Assembly: GCA_014529385.2 (NCBI GenBank)
Contig: CM043944.1
Span: 86,393,884 to 86,457,883, forward strand
Length of the DNA stretch: 64,000 bases
From: Adiantum capillus-veneris
Lineage: Eukaryota > Streptophyta > Polypodiopsida > Polypodiales > Pteridaceae
Direction of reading: 5' to 3'
Position 1 is the first letter of the stretch. Each line of letters starts with the position of its first letter. Below, piece by piece: positions 1-11,830 of the stretch. The notes beneath the pieces were generated by a model. It ran no database searches and was not told where the DNA came from. It saw only the letters and a list, made by a program, of their open reading frames with translations. A program made the position numbers and the translations under genes.

Positions 1-138
1 CTACTATCCATGCCATCCAATGGTTGAGGCAGCCACCTATGGACTAAAGGTAGATCCTATTAACAAGAAAGGAGTCAAGATTGGAGAATTAGTATCTAGT
101 GAGATTGGAGAATTATGGCCATGTGCAGTAGAATGTGT

Positions 139-510
139 TATGAAGGGTAAAGTGACTAAAGAAGTTTTGCATGAAGCATGAGATTGCATTCTGCTAGAAA
201 CTGGTTGGGATGACCCTGTAGATTTGTTGTCAGTGCATGTGTAGAATCTGTGATGAAGGGTAAAATGACTAAAAAGGTTTTTCATGAAGCTAGATATTGC
301 ATTCAGATAGAAATAGGTTGGGATAACCCTGTAGATTCTTTTTTCATTGCATGTGCTAGAGGTTGCATTTGGCTAGAAAGAGGTTGGAATGACCATGTAG
401 ATCCTTTATCAGTGCACGTGTACTATAGAATCTGCTATGAAGGGTAAAATAACTCAAGATGTTGTGCATGAAGCTAGAGATTGCATTCGGTTAGAAACAG
501 GTTGGGTTGC
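139..510 (+). repeat. Imperfect ~114-bp tandem repeat
   Basis: Three copies begin with tgaagggtaaa at about 139, 253 and 436. Each continues with a variant of catgaagctagagattgcat and then a gaaacaggttggga-like block. A partial extra block (gaggttgcatttggctag) sits near 357, so spacing is 114 then 183 bp. Copies differ at many positions and do not keep one reading frame, so the repeat is old. Confidence 0.8.
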
Positions 511-638
511 ATGTGAAAATTGCCAAATTTCAAGCCAATGAGGGAATTTTTGAAGATAAATGTATGCGTAAGAATGGGGAGGAAGCAACTTCAAAATGGG
601 CCACGAGGAGTGGAGGAAGAAATGACAAAGTGCCTCTT

Positions 639-840
639 ACCTCAACTTCTCCACTAGAGATGCATATACTTGAAGTACCTATGAAGGAAGCTTCTAAAGA
701 AAAGAAGAAGGAAACAAAAAAATTGAAAGCAAAGAGTCTACCTCAGCTTCTCCACTAGAGATGCATATACTTGAAGTACCTATGAAGGAAGCTTCTAAAG
801 AAAAGAAGAAGGAAACAAAAAAATTGAAATCAAAGAGTCT
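639..840 (+). repeat. 101-bp direct tandem duplication
   Basis: Two adjacent copies (639-739 and 740-840) run from acctcaacttctccactag to aaagagtct and differ at only a few bases. Because 101 is not a multiple of three, the second copy shifts the frame of the Lys-rich open stretch that covers the first. The near identity suggests a fairly recent event inside an already decayed element. Confidence 0.9.
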
Positions 841-1244
841 AGCTTACTAGATCCAATCTGATATAGAGGCAATAAAAGATCTCAAAAAGGTTTTGGAAGA
901 GAGAATTGGAATAGTAAGGTTGAGTTTACCTTGGGTGAGCCCCTTGGCATAGCGACGCGAGAGCTCCATGAATAAATCAGTGACATTATCAAGAGAATTC
1001 AACTGTCTCTTATTGAAGCTGTCCATGTACATAGTGAAGGAGAAACTTTAAAATGCACAAGGTGTACAAGCTAATCGTGATAGAAATGTTGTTGTATGTT
1101 ATCAATCCACAAGAGGAGTAAAATAGGTCCACTTTTTGGATGATGAAAATGAATTTGAGACCACTCACAAGAGTTATTACTCTAGGATTCATTGGGTAGG
1201 AGCAACTACTGAGACCTTGGTAAAAGTGGAGACTTAGAAGAGCC

Positions 1245-4200
1245 ATACATTGTACTAATAGATTGTGGGTCAAAAATTAACCTCATGTCAAAGAGTCTAT
1301 GTCAAAAAGGCAAATGGCCAATAGATATAGATCATGGGTCGATGATTTGTGCTACAAGTAACTCATTAGGGGAGCTATATGGAGCTTGCCCAAATATGAA
1401 GGTGACTATACAAGATGTGAAAGAGGACCAAAATTTCTTTGTATAGGAGATGTCTATATATCCTCTTATCCTTGGACAACCATACATCATTGCCACTCAT
1501 ATGGAAACAAAGGTGATGTATTGTGGATTAACTTATTCTAGGATAATGAATCGGGATGGGAAGTGTGCAGTGCAATTCCTTTTGTTATGGACCATGAGGG
1601 AACCATGACACTCTTAGAGAGCAACCCTTTCCAACAACAAACAAATAATTGAAGGACTACAACGATATGAGGGCTTTTGAATGTTTACCATTGTAGAGCG
1701 GGATTGTAGTGGTACAAGAAGATAAAATTTCTTGCATGATGTATATGCAAAGGAGGTGTTTTCTATGGTCTTTGTAGGATTAATAAACTTTGGATCTATC
1801 ACTTTTTACAAAGTGTAAGGACTTGAAGCGGGGTGAACGAAAACATGTAAATAGTGCACAAAAAGAATTGAGAAACAATAGTTTTCTATAGAAAGTGATA
1901 AATGCATTATAGGTGTGTTTGATGAGTTTTCATTTGTGGATGCAATGAAAGAGTGAATTCTTTAGTGGATTGCAATTTGTGTATTGGAAATGAGGCTGTG
2001 AAAGTATGTTTGGTATGACCACTTTCAACTAGCTATGGAAAGCAAGGACTTGACTACCATAAGGAAAACTTTGGGTTTGGTAAGGATGTACACCTTACCT
2101 TAGATAGAAACTAATTTATTTCCACATATGATGAATGGTATGAAGAAATTTTTACATGACTTCATATCTCAAATTACAATTACCTTGCTTGGCAATGTGT
2201 CAATCAAAAAATGTGATGTATGTAACATAGATGTGTCTCTAGACTTGAAGGAGTGCCACAAGTATGTTGAAAATCCTATCCAATGATTGTGATGAGACCT
2301 TGTTAAGGTTGGAAGAAGTGAACCTTACCTTGTCTAGAAAAAAGGCAGTGTTTGGAGTGAATGAAGTTCTTTTGTAGGACATATGTGCAATGCATATGGT
2401 ATAAGACTTTGTCCAACAAAGATTGATGTAATTCAAATAATGAAAGATACGCACATAAATGTGGGTGAGGCTCAAAGGTTACTGGGTGCATGTGTGTTTT
2501 ATGTTATCTAGATTCTACATTTTGCGCATGTGTAGTAGAACCTTGTATCAACTCTTGAGAAAGAATCGTGAATTTTAATGGGAAGAAATGCATACACATT
2601 CCATGAGGAAATCAAATAAATAACTATTTCTTGAGCTTTGAGGAAAGCAAACTATGAATGTGGAAGACATGTGATTCTCACAGTGGACTACTAGCTCCAC
2701 AAGAATTGGATGGGCCATCGGGCAAGATAATGAAGATGGCAAGTGATATGTGGTGAGATTTGGAGCAAAGGTCCTAAGTGCTTGTCAATGAAATTATCCA
2801 ATAATAAAAAGAGAATTATGGGGAATTGTCATAGTACTGAGTGTGATAAAGAGTATTTGATAGGGACAAATGTAATAGTGGAGACCGATTTTGTGGAATA
2901 ATCACAAGCTATTCGTGTCCTAACATTGCTATGTTGAGATGGGTTTCCTACATAAAGTCTTTGAATCCAGACTTTAAGCATATTGTGGATAAAGATAATC
3001 TAGTTGTAGACATGATCTCTAGAGAAATGCATAAAAATGAAGAAGAAATGGTTGTCGAGGGCTCGGGTGACTATGTAGGCATGAGGTTTTATAGTAGCTT
3101 TGACGCCAAGGGTGATCATGTTTTCATGTCAAATGCACTTGAGTCATTTACAAAGGGCCTATTTCAAGGTGACTAGCTGATCATGGGGGACTATCTAAGC
3201 ACTTTGACAAGCCAATAAGGGTTGTTTGATGAAGAGTTTAAAAGAATATGTAAAAACAACTATGGATATTTTGTAAAAGATGGGTACTTGTGGAAGCATC
3301 TTAAACAAAGAAATGGTATACCTTGAGAGGTGTGAATGATAAGGACACTCAAAAGGAGATTATCAAAATATTTTATGAGAGTCTTTATGCTACCCAAAGG
3401 TATACATGCCACCTTTACTAAAATAAAAAAGAGATGTATTGGTGGGAAGGTATTTATAAAGATGTATCTTAGTTTGTGAAGTCTTGTGAAACCTGTCAAA
3501 TGTACGTCATCGTGATGGGTTGCATCCTACTTATCCACTGCACTTGCACTATAAGTGGGTAGTAGATATGGTTACAATGCCATTGGGATTATGGAAAATG
3601 AGATACATAGGGCTTGCACAAGAATAATTAACTAACTAGGTTAAAGGTCATGTTCTAAGAACAAATATCACGGAAGGGATATGTGATATTCTCTTAGAAG
3701 ATGTCATTTTTCAGTATTGTTGTGTTGGGAAGACAATAGCAGACACATGTCAGTTGGATGTCGATAAAACTAGGGATATATTCTCTAGGCTAGGCATTCC
3801 TTCATGATTATAAGTGGGTAAAAGCATGTTAACTTGACACAGTTTAAGTGCTAGTTAGCATATTCAAATTAGCATACCTTAAAAAAATTGGGTTCACGGT
3901 AAGTTTTTTACAAATAATATCAAAATTTGTCTGTACATTTATATTTCTTGTTTCAAGAGTTTGCCATTGATATATCATGCATCATAGACCTTAGAGATCT
4001 ATCTAGGACAACTTTTAGTATGCACGCTAACATGCTTTCACCCACTTATAATTGTGAAGGGAACGGTAAATATGATAATGGGAATCCTCCTATCATTCAA
4101 TATTTGACTAAGGCTTGCAAGGTAAAATGGGAGACTGGCTTAGGTTATTTCCTTATGCTTTATGGGTTGATTGTATGACTCATAGCTCAGTTACTAGCTA

Positions 4201-4675
4201 TATTCCTTTTGAGTTGAGGTATAGTCAGAAACCTGTAATCTGACAGTCGAGCGTGTGATTCCCACATGGAGTCTGTTTCCTTGGGAGGATGGAATGACTA
4301 GGGAATACCTTCTTGCTTTTCTCATACACAACAATTAGGAAGAAGGCCAGTGGATATTGAGATTGTAGTAGCATGATTAAAATATGCAAGGTTAAAGAAT
4401 AAAGATAGGTTTCACAAGAGACATAGGCTTAGACCTAAATCTATTGAGGAAGGTTCTCGGGTGTTGGTGTATCACAGTAGTCTTGACAACCAAAATTCAA
4501 CAATAAGAATGATTTCAAAGAGAGGGTTTGGTCCTTATGTTGTTAAGCATGTGCATGGTAATGAAACTTACACTTTGCATGAGTTGGATGGGACAGAAAT
4601 GAAGATTCCTATTGCAAGAAAAAAAATCAAGTTGTTCAAAAGAAGATCTAGCAAAGATCCCTTTGACTCTTAAGA
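1245..4675 (+). mobile_element. Degenerate Ty3/gypsy pol (protease-RT-RNase H-integrase)
   Basis: Domains occur in gypsy order in broken frames. The protease at about 1,250-1,560 has LIDCGSKINLMS (retropepsin DxGS, Ser position kept) and LILGQPYI. The RT palm to thumb lies at about 2,030-2,510 with LGLVRM, a block ending NVSIKKCD where the Asp pair should be, and FVGHMCNAYGI. RNase H lies at about 2,680-3,080, ending NPDFKHIVDKDNLVVDMISR. An integrase zinc region is near 3,420-3,510 (C..C). The integrase C-terminal part at about 4,400-4,673 includes GFGPYVVKHVHGNETYTLHEL. Stops and frameshifts occur throughout and the RT Asp-Asp is lost. The fingers domain and much of the integrase core cannot be read. 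The LGLVRM and x-I-K-[GK] motifs match the relic at 18.3-20.9 kb, so the two probably belong to one lineage. Confidence 0.85.
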
Positions 4676-5170
4676 AATTCAAAATAAAAAACATGATAAA
4701 AATTATATGGATGAGGATGAAGGAAGAGAGGATGATATTGAAGATGAAAATGAGATTGACATGTATGTTGGCTTCAATGAGATTAAACATACAAAGAGAT
4801 ATGTGTGGCACATGCCAAAGGATTTACAAGTTTAGAGGGGGTAGATTTCATGCTCTCGTCCATGCATATTGTGAAAGTAATATATCTATCTCACTCTTAA
4901 TATTTTTTGATATGTGGGAGCAATTGCTACAATGTACATAGTGTGGTATATGCAAAAATGGATGTTATGATCATTGTCATGTACATACCTTACCATGGCA
5001 TTGTAACCCTAGAGGAAGCATCATGTCATGCTTTCTCTACTTAAAACATGCTTAAGTTAGGTAAGACAAGCGTGTCACTTTGGAACACTTGACATGTGTA
5101 CATTCCTAAACCAGAAAGTCCACTATGGACGATTTCATGTGTAGCCATAAAACATGTGTCCAAATATGTG
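4676..5170 (+). other. 3' flank of gypsy relic, possible polypurine tract and LTR start
   Basis: A purine run (agaggggg) near 4,832-4,842 follows the integrase tail after about 160 bp. It is in the right place for a polypurine tract. The A+T-rich sequence after it would then be the start of the 3' LTR, cut off by the LINE that begins near 5.17 kb. No second LTR copy exists in the window to confirm this. No convincing gene lies here. Confidence 0.3.
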
Positions 5171-5999
5171 TTCAAATATTGTTTCCATCTCGACACTCCC
5201 TAGACCATGGTGAAGAAAGGCCATGGGTGCCAAAGGCGCAAGAAAGCCTCTCAACGCTCTTGCATGTGATCAGAGCTACCTTGATGTCTCTCAAATTGAA
5301 CCCGAGTGTATGAATCAACTCCAGCCAAAAGTCACAAACAGTCTCTATTGGTGGGACAAGTGAGCCTGAAAGATGCAAAAGTAGTGGGCCCGCTAGATGA
5401 GCCAAAGAGACAAGCTCCCAGCTGAAGTGTATTTTGACCCCCTTGAATCACTATCATCCTGCTGGTGGAAGCGAACTTAAAATGGAGCATAGGGCCTGTC
5501 GTACCCCAAGTGTATTGTCGAGCTGTGGAAAGGGTTGGTATCAGCGAAAAAACTTAAAGCCAAACTTGTCTCACAAACAATGATGATGACTCTCCAAAGG
5601 ATGGCTGCAAGTTGCTAATGTTGTTGAGGAGTTGTTGTGTACTAGCCAACTTCCAACTAATGTAGCTTTGTGTGCAACCAGCCACCACTGAAACATAGTA
5701 ACTCTCCTTGGCTACCTACCTAACAAGAACTCAAATGTGAGACCATCCTCCTACCAATGAAGTGTTGCAGCATGATGCTTCCAATATGTGATGCCCCAAA
5801 CGAGCTGTGTACTGGAAAAAGGGAGTCCTTGTGTGATTGACTAAAAGGAAAGAATCCTGCCAGAACCACTCTCTTGGGTCCCATTACACTCATGCTAGAG
5901 GGTGGCTCTCTCAAGCCCAAAGCCTCCAATGTCCTGTGTCAAGATCTATTGGGTCAGGATCGACACAAGTACTCCCACAGATGCCCACAACTTGGATCG

Positions 6000-7256
6000 T
6001 CCAAAAACAACACTCTGCAACCTTTGGAGCCTCTACTAAGACTCTGTGAAGGTGACCCTCTCTGTGAACCTCAAAGAACATGCAGGGTACTGACTCCGAG
6101 CAAGCTCAAACTGTAATGACGACCTCCAACTACAAGAAGTCCCCCTTCTATGTAGGAGTTTTTGCCTCTAGAGGGGTAATCCACTCAGCTGGTAAAGCCT
6201 CCATAATATCCTCACACATGCTCTACACCCCACTCATGCCTCATAATTGTATGCTCTGAACCTCCTCGAGCAAGCCTAAAAATTGAAGCCAGTCTCACCG
6301 AGTGTGCAGGCTGGACCCTGTCATGGGACCCTAAGAGATGTGAGGCATGCTACCAACCAGGGGGCCTCTATGTGTGCTAACCACGGGGCTCAAAACAAGA
6401 GGCTGCCTCAAGTGCTCCACCTCGCAAGTGGGTTGATGCTTCTTTAGGTCACTCCCTAATTTCTCCCAGTACCTAAGCAAGCTTGTAGAAAATTGGTCCT
6501 CCAATCTTGTGATCAAACCAACTCTGCGCATCTCCGTAAAAATCCATCTAGTGGATGTGCTCTAAGGGCTGCCTGCATGAGGGACTCAAGCTTGAATCCG
6601 GTGAAGCAACAACTCCTTCTAGGGATCCACCCTTGGAAGCAATCCTTTGACCACAATCTTCCCAAGGAGGGATCTACTTTGATGTGCCAGTTCAATGATC
6701 CCCAATGCCCCCTGAGAACATGGTAAAGTGATGACATGCCAGGGCACTTTGGCACGGGCTAGCTAGGTGTTGCACCCTGAACACATAAAATTCATGATCA
6801 GACTCTCCAACTCGCTGATGCAGAATCTTGGGAAGATCCAACAGGGAGTGATGTACCACATAGTAGCCAACAGCACCTGACTGGACACTACAACTTCTCC
6901 TGCCAAAAAGAACGGTTCAAAACTCTAATGAAGCAGTTTCCTCCTAATGGATAGGAGGATGGGATCAATCTACTGCTCTTGGGATAATTCAAAGCCAACT
7001 TGAAAACCTAGATAGCATACAAAAGTCCATGGGGAGGGTCCCTGAAGCCCTCACTCGATGACCAATCAAGCATAGGAGCACTGCCAACCCAAAAAGTCAT
7101 TGTCTTCCTCTAGTTGATTAGTGCTTCTGATGCACAAAAAAACACTCAAGAGCCTGCTCACACTTGTGCAAATTGTGCTCATGGCCCTCCAAGTACATGA
7201 ATGAGTTGTCAGCAAAATCAACGTCAAGTAGCTCTTCTTCTCTAATAGGGAGCTCT
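6000..7256 (-). pseudogene. LINE reverse transcriptase, C-terminal half
   Basis: Immediately past the inserted element the minus strand reads LELPIREEELLDVDFADNS. This is the [FY]ADD catalytic box with Asp-Asn instead of Asp-Asp, followed by SFMYLEGHEHNLHKCEQ. Decayed thumb and C-terminal sequence extends to about 6.0 kb. The change in the catalytic pair and many stops mean no RT activity. Confidence 0.8.
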
Positions 7257-7264
7257 AAACCACG

Positions 7265-7936
7265 CCCCGGGGAATTCAACCATGGAAAACTTATTGCACC
7301 ACGTAAGTGTAGGGGAGGGGTTTTTTTTTTACAAGTTATATAAGCATATAAGCTAGGGGCAGGCCCTCAATAATTTATCTCTCAAGCTTAAAAATATGGG
7401 AGGGGGGTATCATATTTATGTGGGGGGATGTAACCTATGATCAATTGTAAAGATTGGTCACCAGTGTGCACTAGAACTCATATTAATTTGTGGAAGTTTT
7501 CTATCAGTCACACATCAAATTTTGTATCAAATTGATCGTAGATAAGGGTTAATTTGGAGCAGGTCAAGGGTTGATTTATACCAGCTTTGGATGGGTCATA
7601 ATTGGGTGAGTAGCTAGAGTGCAAGCTGATCAGTCACATAGTTTGAAAGTCAAACTAAGACACATCGAGGGTACATCTAGTTATGAATAGAAGTGGTTCC
7701 TTAATACATTGCCAGTCACTATGCTACACACTCTTTGGGACTAGTTCTATTTAGTTAGATCATGTGAGACCTAAATTTTATATGTAAAGATAGGGGTATG
7801 ATAGTTTTCTTCATTGATTGTCATATAAGCGTAGAAAGGGGGGTCATATTCCATAATATGAGTCGTATATAGGGGTTTTATCAAATTTTTCCGCTCGCAG
7901 GTGGTGTCCCCTTTTGTATATAGAGTGAATCCCCCC
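7265..7936. mobile_element. Small non-autonomous DNA element (MITE-like), copy 1
   Basis: A 672-bp block interrupts the LINE RT at a point where the protein reads across once it is removed. A diverged, opposite-orientation copy lies at 57,547-58,316. Both copies end in G-rich tips with GGGGA(A)TTCA on one side and its inverse on the other, so short terminal inverted repeats are likely. Flanking 9-mers are similar: taaaccacg on the left and agaaccaca on the right (6 of 9 match). A 9-bp duplication would suggest a Mutator-like origin; that is inference. No coding capacity. Confidence 0.8.
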
Positions 7937-7945
7937 AGAACCACA

Positions 7946-8830
7946 CAAGCCAAGCTCCTATGAAGTCAAAAATATGCTCATCACCTCAACATAGAAGAGA
8001 AAGAGGAAGGGGGCAAGAGGGAAACCTTGTCTAACTGAGTGTGTGAGCATGAAGCGTTCCCCTCTTCCGCCTGCTAAGAGCACCTAACTGTGTGCACATC
8101 TGTAGTAGAGGGCTGACACAACTCTGATCCAAGCATCTAAGAACCCTATCCTACTTAAAGTGCCCTCCAAGAAATCCCAGTCAAATCTATCATAAGCCTT
8201 CTCAAAATCAAGAAGGAGTATCACAAGATTCTCTCCTCAAAGATGTGTAAGGGCAGATACCTCCCAAAAGGAGAAAATGTTGTCAAGGATACTACACTCC
8301 TTGACAAACCTGTGTGGGTCCCACGAGTAATGCTCTCAAGTAGTGGTTGAATCCTCAAACTCAGAGCCTTGGCTAAGATTTTGTAGGTTAAGAATGGTGA
8401 TGGGTATCTACTATCGAATCTCATCCAAGGAGCCTCCCTCCTTGGGAATAAGGTATACCAATCCCTCACTCATGATGTCAGCTATCTCTCCAGTGTGCAA
8501 AATATACTAGTAGGTGCTACAAAGATCCGAACCAAGCATATCCCACAAATACTCCAAGAAGAATCTGGGAGTCAAACCATCGTCCCCTAAATAGATACCT
8601 TGGGGAGTTCCTTGAGGGCCTCATGGAGCTCCTCTGGCTGGAGAGGAAGCTCTAGTCTTTGGTGCATCTCCTCAGTAACAAGGCAAGAAATATGTGCCCA
8701 AACCTGCTCTCTGCATGCATCCTGACGCTCTGAATATGGCTCAACTGACAATAAATCACGATAAAAGTCAGTAGCAATTGCATGCATATCCTCAGGCTCT
8801 AAAGCAGCTAACCCATCGGGTTTTCTCAAT
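7946..8830 (-). pseudogene. LINE reverse transcriptase, N-terminal half
   Basis: From 8,829 down the minus strand reads LPLQPEELHEALKELPK, the conserved start of L1 RT. It continues in shifting frames with DGLTPRFFLEYLW, a GLVYLIPKEGG block, NLVILLLDFEKAYDRFDW (motif A with Asp retained) and HSVRQGFPLAPFLF (motif B). The frame breaks several times. The coding sequence is interrupted at about 7,946 by the small DNA element and resumes at about 7,256. Confidence 0.85.
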
Positions 8831-8949
8831 TGGATGACATTGGTTTGTGCATGGCAGGGGCCCAGAGTCTCAAAGAACTCCCGAATAACTTTGTCACCAA
8901 CCTAGGTCCAATGAGGTGCCTGCCAATGAAAGGCAACCACTCCTTAATG

Positions 8950-10420
8950 CTAGTCAGCCCCTGTTGAGCCTGCTACATCTGCTCCTCCAACCAAGGACAC
9001 TTTGGGTGCTGCTCTTGCATCGGATGTAAGGAAGAAATGTCCAATTGAAGACGCTTCTCCTTCTCCTTGGTTGCAGCCAAGTGATCTGCAGACTCTTTGA
9101 GGAAAAAGTGTCTAAGCTCAATAAGTCTAGAGTCCACTCTACTGGGAGAGGTGCCTTGAGTGCCCAAACTCTCTCTCCAAAGTTACACCACCCATTCTTT
9201 GAGCTTTGGATCCAACAAGACCCTCTTAGGGATGAAACACTCCTCTCTCTATCTGTCACGGTAAAAATTACTTGCACGTGATTTGAAAATGTAGTCCCTA
9301 CCAGAATGTAGACAGGTCCTTCCATGTCCAAGATGTGATCACTTGCATAAAAGAAATCTATCCTAAGGTATATTCTCTCCTCCTACTCTGAGGTCAGAGC
9401 GAGAGAAGGAAAATCTGTCTGGGGGCCACACAAAGCCTGCATGCTGCCAAACGTTTGAAATCCTCAAGGTGATAATAAATGTTCCCATGCTGCCAACTTA
9501 GCCCTGTGCACATTAGCATGGTGCGTGATTTGAAAATGTAGTCCCTGCCAGAATGCAGATAGGTCCTCTCATGTCACATATGTGATCACTTGCATAGAAG
9601 CAATCTATCCATAATAGATTTGCTCCTCCTACCCTGCAGTTAGAGTGAGAGAAAGACAAGCTTTCTGGGGGCTGCACAAAGCCTACATACTACCAAACAT
9701 CTCAAAATCCTCAAGGTCATACATAAACATTCCCATGCTGCCAACTCAGCCACGTGCACATTAGCATGGCTATCTTCAATCCTATTGGGGTCTTCCAACA
9801 TGTTGAAGTTTCCCTCGACACACCGCTGCTCTACATGCGGCAAGGACTCTTTAATATGTGACCAAAATTCAACTTGTGCACTTGCCACATTGGGTGCATA
9901 AATGTTCAAGAAGCCCACGAGGCAATAGTGAACCTGCATAGTCAGTGAGAAAAAACCAATGTTGTAATAGCAACCACTCTTGCTATCTTCGAGGTTCGCT
10001 TTGATGGAGTAATTTGCATCCAAATGACCCTGAGATAGTCATGATTGTAGTGTATGTCCAGCCCAAGCCCAAAAAGAGCTTGTTGTCCGTCAGGCTACAT
10101 CCTTTGTCCAAGATTCCTCATGTACATATACATAGCAAGGTGTATTGTACATGTCAGCAAAGAAGTGTACCACAATGTGCCTACATCCTATTGTATCCGG
10201 TGGTGTCACAGAGAACTTGGCAGCCATAGAGTTTGTATCCAATCTGTCACTCCCAAGTCTCTCGTGTGATGAGAGAACTCAAGAGCTTGAACCTGAAGCG
10301 AGACCATCATTGAGTCCAGAGCTCACTTAGTCTGGTCCCTACCACACAGTGGGAAAGAGAAACCAATCATTGTGTCTAGGGCTTATGCCCCTCTAGCTGC
10401 TAGAAATATTACATGGAATC
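8950..10420 (-). pseudogene. LINE AP-endonuclease domain (ORF2 N-terminus), duplicated
   Basis: The minus strand from about 10,020 reads GFLNIYAPNVASAQVEFW, then LPHVEQRCVEGNFNMLED. This matches the endonuclease core (NxYAP; G[DN]FN, here Asn replaces the usual Asp). A later VGTTFSNHVQV resembles the conserved S-D-H-x-P-V block near the domain end, with Asn for Asp. This domain nicks target DNA to prime reverse transcription. Loss of the acidic residues, stops and a 247-bp duplication make it inactive. Confidence 0.8.
9277..9770 (-). repeat. 247-bp tandem duplication within the LINE endonuclease
   Basis: Copy one (9,277-9,523) and copy two (9,524-9,770) both start cgtgatttgaaaatgtagtccct and both end cacattagcatgg. 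Shared internal blocks include gatcacttgcata and cacaaagcct. Divergence is around 12%, so the duplication is old. It repeats one part of the endonuclease coding region and explains why the domain is longer than normal. Confidence 0.92.
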
Positions 10421-10953
10421 TGAAGCAAGCCGCCTCAAATTTGGGACAAGAATCATAAAGAAAGTGAGGTATCTGTGGGCTCATCCTTCTATAAGGGGTC
10501 AAAATGGTTCCCTACAAGAACTCACTGCTTTCGACCTGGTGCAGGTTGACTACTAGGGGTGCCAAGCTGACCATGGTGGTCCATAGAGACATCAACCATG
10601 GACTTGCTCCTAGTCCTCCTCTGCCTATGCACCAATTTTGAAGGAGAAACCTGCCTAAGCTCCATGTGTCTCTATCTGTTGGGCCTGGCCAGCCTTAGGA
10701 GGCTGTGTCTGGGTCTATGCCGTGAGTTGAGGCCTCCTCCGTGGATAGGCCTTCGCAAGATGGCCCATATGTCAACAAATGAAGCACTGATTCAGAAGCC
10801 TGCGTACTCCACACTCTCATGTAACCAACCACCACTCACCCAAGGTAGTAAAACAACCCTCAGAAGGGTGTGGATGTCTTGAAGCAGAATGTGTATTGTA
10901 GGTATGCATGCTGCCTTGGCAATGATAGAAGCTGCCGTGTTAGGTGTCTCAGA

Positions 10954-11124
10954 CATTCCCAATCTTGAAGACTCGAGTACTCCACACTCTAAGGAACCAA
11001 CCACCACTCACATTCCCAATCTTGAAGACTCGAGTACTCCACACTCTAAGGAACCAACCACCACTCACATTCCCAATCTTGAAGACTCGAGTACTCCACA
11101 CTCTAAGGAACCAACCACCACTCA
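10954..11124 (-). repeat. 57-bp tandem array, 3 identical copies
   Basis: Copies start at 10,954, 11,011 and 11,068 with cattcccaatcttgaagac and end with aaccaccactca. By eye all three are identical. The 57-bp unit is a multiple of three, so the minus-strand ORF1 frame stays open across it as a 19-residue repeat (SGGWFLRVWS core). The array sits between two diverged copies of a larger unit (about 10,795-10,960 and 11,080-11,245 share tgtaggtatgcatg and neighbours), so it is a higher-order repeat. Confidence 0.95.
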
Positions 11125-11218
11125 CTCGAGGAGTAAAACAACCTTTGGGAGGGTGTGGGTGTCTCAAACTAGAACGCATATTGTAGGTATGCATGTTGCC
11201 TTGACAGTGATAGAAGTT

Positions 11219-11486
11219 GTCATGCGAGGTGTCTCCAAGACATTCCCAATCTTGGAGCCTATATTTAAAAGTCAAGGGAGGTACTTTCTCCTCATGCTGG
11301 GGGAGAAGACTGAGATGGATAGGTTTGCCTCCTTGACAAGAGCATCATTAGTTGTCGTGCAAGGTGTCTCCAAGATAGTCCCAATCTTGGAGCCTATCTT
11401 TAAAATTCAAGGAAGGTACTCTCTCCTCACGCTGGGGGAGAAGACTAAGATGGGTAGTTCTACCTCCTTGACAAGAGCATCAGTAG
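11219..11486 (-). repeat. 134-bp tandem duplication in LINE ORF1
   Basis: Two copies (11,219-11,352 and 11,353-11,486) share aggtgtctccaaga, cccaatcttggagcctat, ctgggggagaagact and ctccttgacaagagcatca. They differ by roughly 10%, so they are older than the 57-bp array beside them. Confidence 0.9.
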
Positions 11487-11830
11487 TTGGGTCAAAGCCA
11501 TGGTGCCTCTGTTGAAAATGTGCTCTGATAGCTTGGATGGCCAAGGGTCTTATCATTGCAATGACCTTGGAAACCATCTAGGATGTCTCAAACTCTATCT
11601 GATAGTAGCCATGCTCGAGAAACTGAACACCAATGATCTTTCCCACCTATGCTAAAAGGCGGGCCTAGAGGATATCACTCACCTTCCCTCTACTAGGTCA
11701 GGTGTCGATGATCTTGCAGATGATGGAGGTTGCCTAGAGGCACTCCACCTCTACTGCTGCAAGGCGCTCGCTTGTTATGTGAGTGAGAGAGAAAGTTGGA
11801 TGGTGGGCTCTGTAAGGTCGGGCGAGACAA

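Larger units (their letters stand above)
1..1244 (+). pseudogene. 5' (gag-side) remnant of a Ty3/gypsy element
   Basis: This stretch lies directly upstream of a recognisable gypsy protease on the same strand, so it is probably the gag end of that element. No gag domain or zinc knuckle can be read. Short open stretches (about 250-447 and 507-758) are Lys/Glu-rich and are built from internal tandem repeats (listed separately). From about 845 a degenerate stretch with a possible coiled-coil flavour leads towards the protease. No LTR or primer site is visible at the left edge, so the element may continue outside the window. The assignment rests on position only. Confidence 0.4.
10640..11700 (-). 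pseudogene. LINE ORF1 remnant (nucleic-acid-binding, zinc knuckle)
   Basis: Near 11,690-11,460 the minus strand reads VGKIIGVQFLEHGYYQIEF and a downstream HGFDP. This resembles the N-terminal domain of plant L1 ORF1 proteins (DUF4283-like, by recall). Near 10,790-10,740 it reads NQCFIC..MGHLAKAYPRRRP, a CX2CX4HX4C zinc knuckle with the last Cys replaced by Tyr and a stop inside. The central part is inflated by tandem duplications. ORF1 proteins package LINE RNA; this copy cannot be functional. Confidence 0.7.
5170..11830 (-). mobile_element. L1-type LINE retrotransposon (decayed, nearly complete)
   Basis: Read on the minus strand the order is ORF1 (about 11.8-10.7 kb), AP-endonuclease (about 10.4-9.3 kb), a linker, reverse transcriptase (about 8.8-7.95 and 7.26-6.3 kb), then a poorly conserved C-terminal region. 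This is the plant L1 arrangement. Frameshifts and stops are abundant. No poly(A) tail or target-site duplication could be fixed, so both ends are approximate. The body carries a 57-bp x3 array, a 134-bp duplication, a 247-bp duplication and an inserted 0.67-kb DNA element. Confidence 0.85.

Noticed and set aside
8954-9331. Two overlapping minus-strand ORFs (125 and 64 codons) as separate genes
   Set aside because: They are two frames of the decayed LINE endonuclease-to-RT linker, as shown by the S-N-H-x-x-V block and their position.
10954-11124. CRISPR-like direct repeats
   Set aside because: The 57-bp units are head-to-tail without spacers and lie inside a LINE reading frame; the context is a plant nuclear genome.
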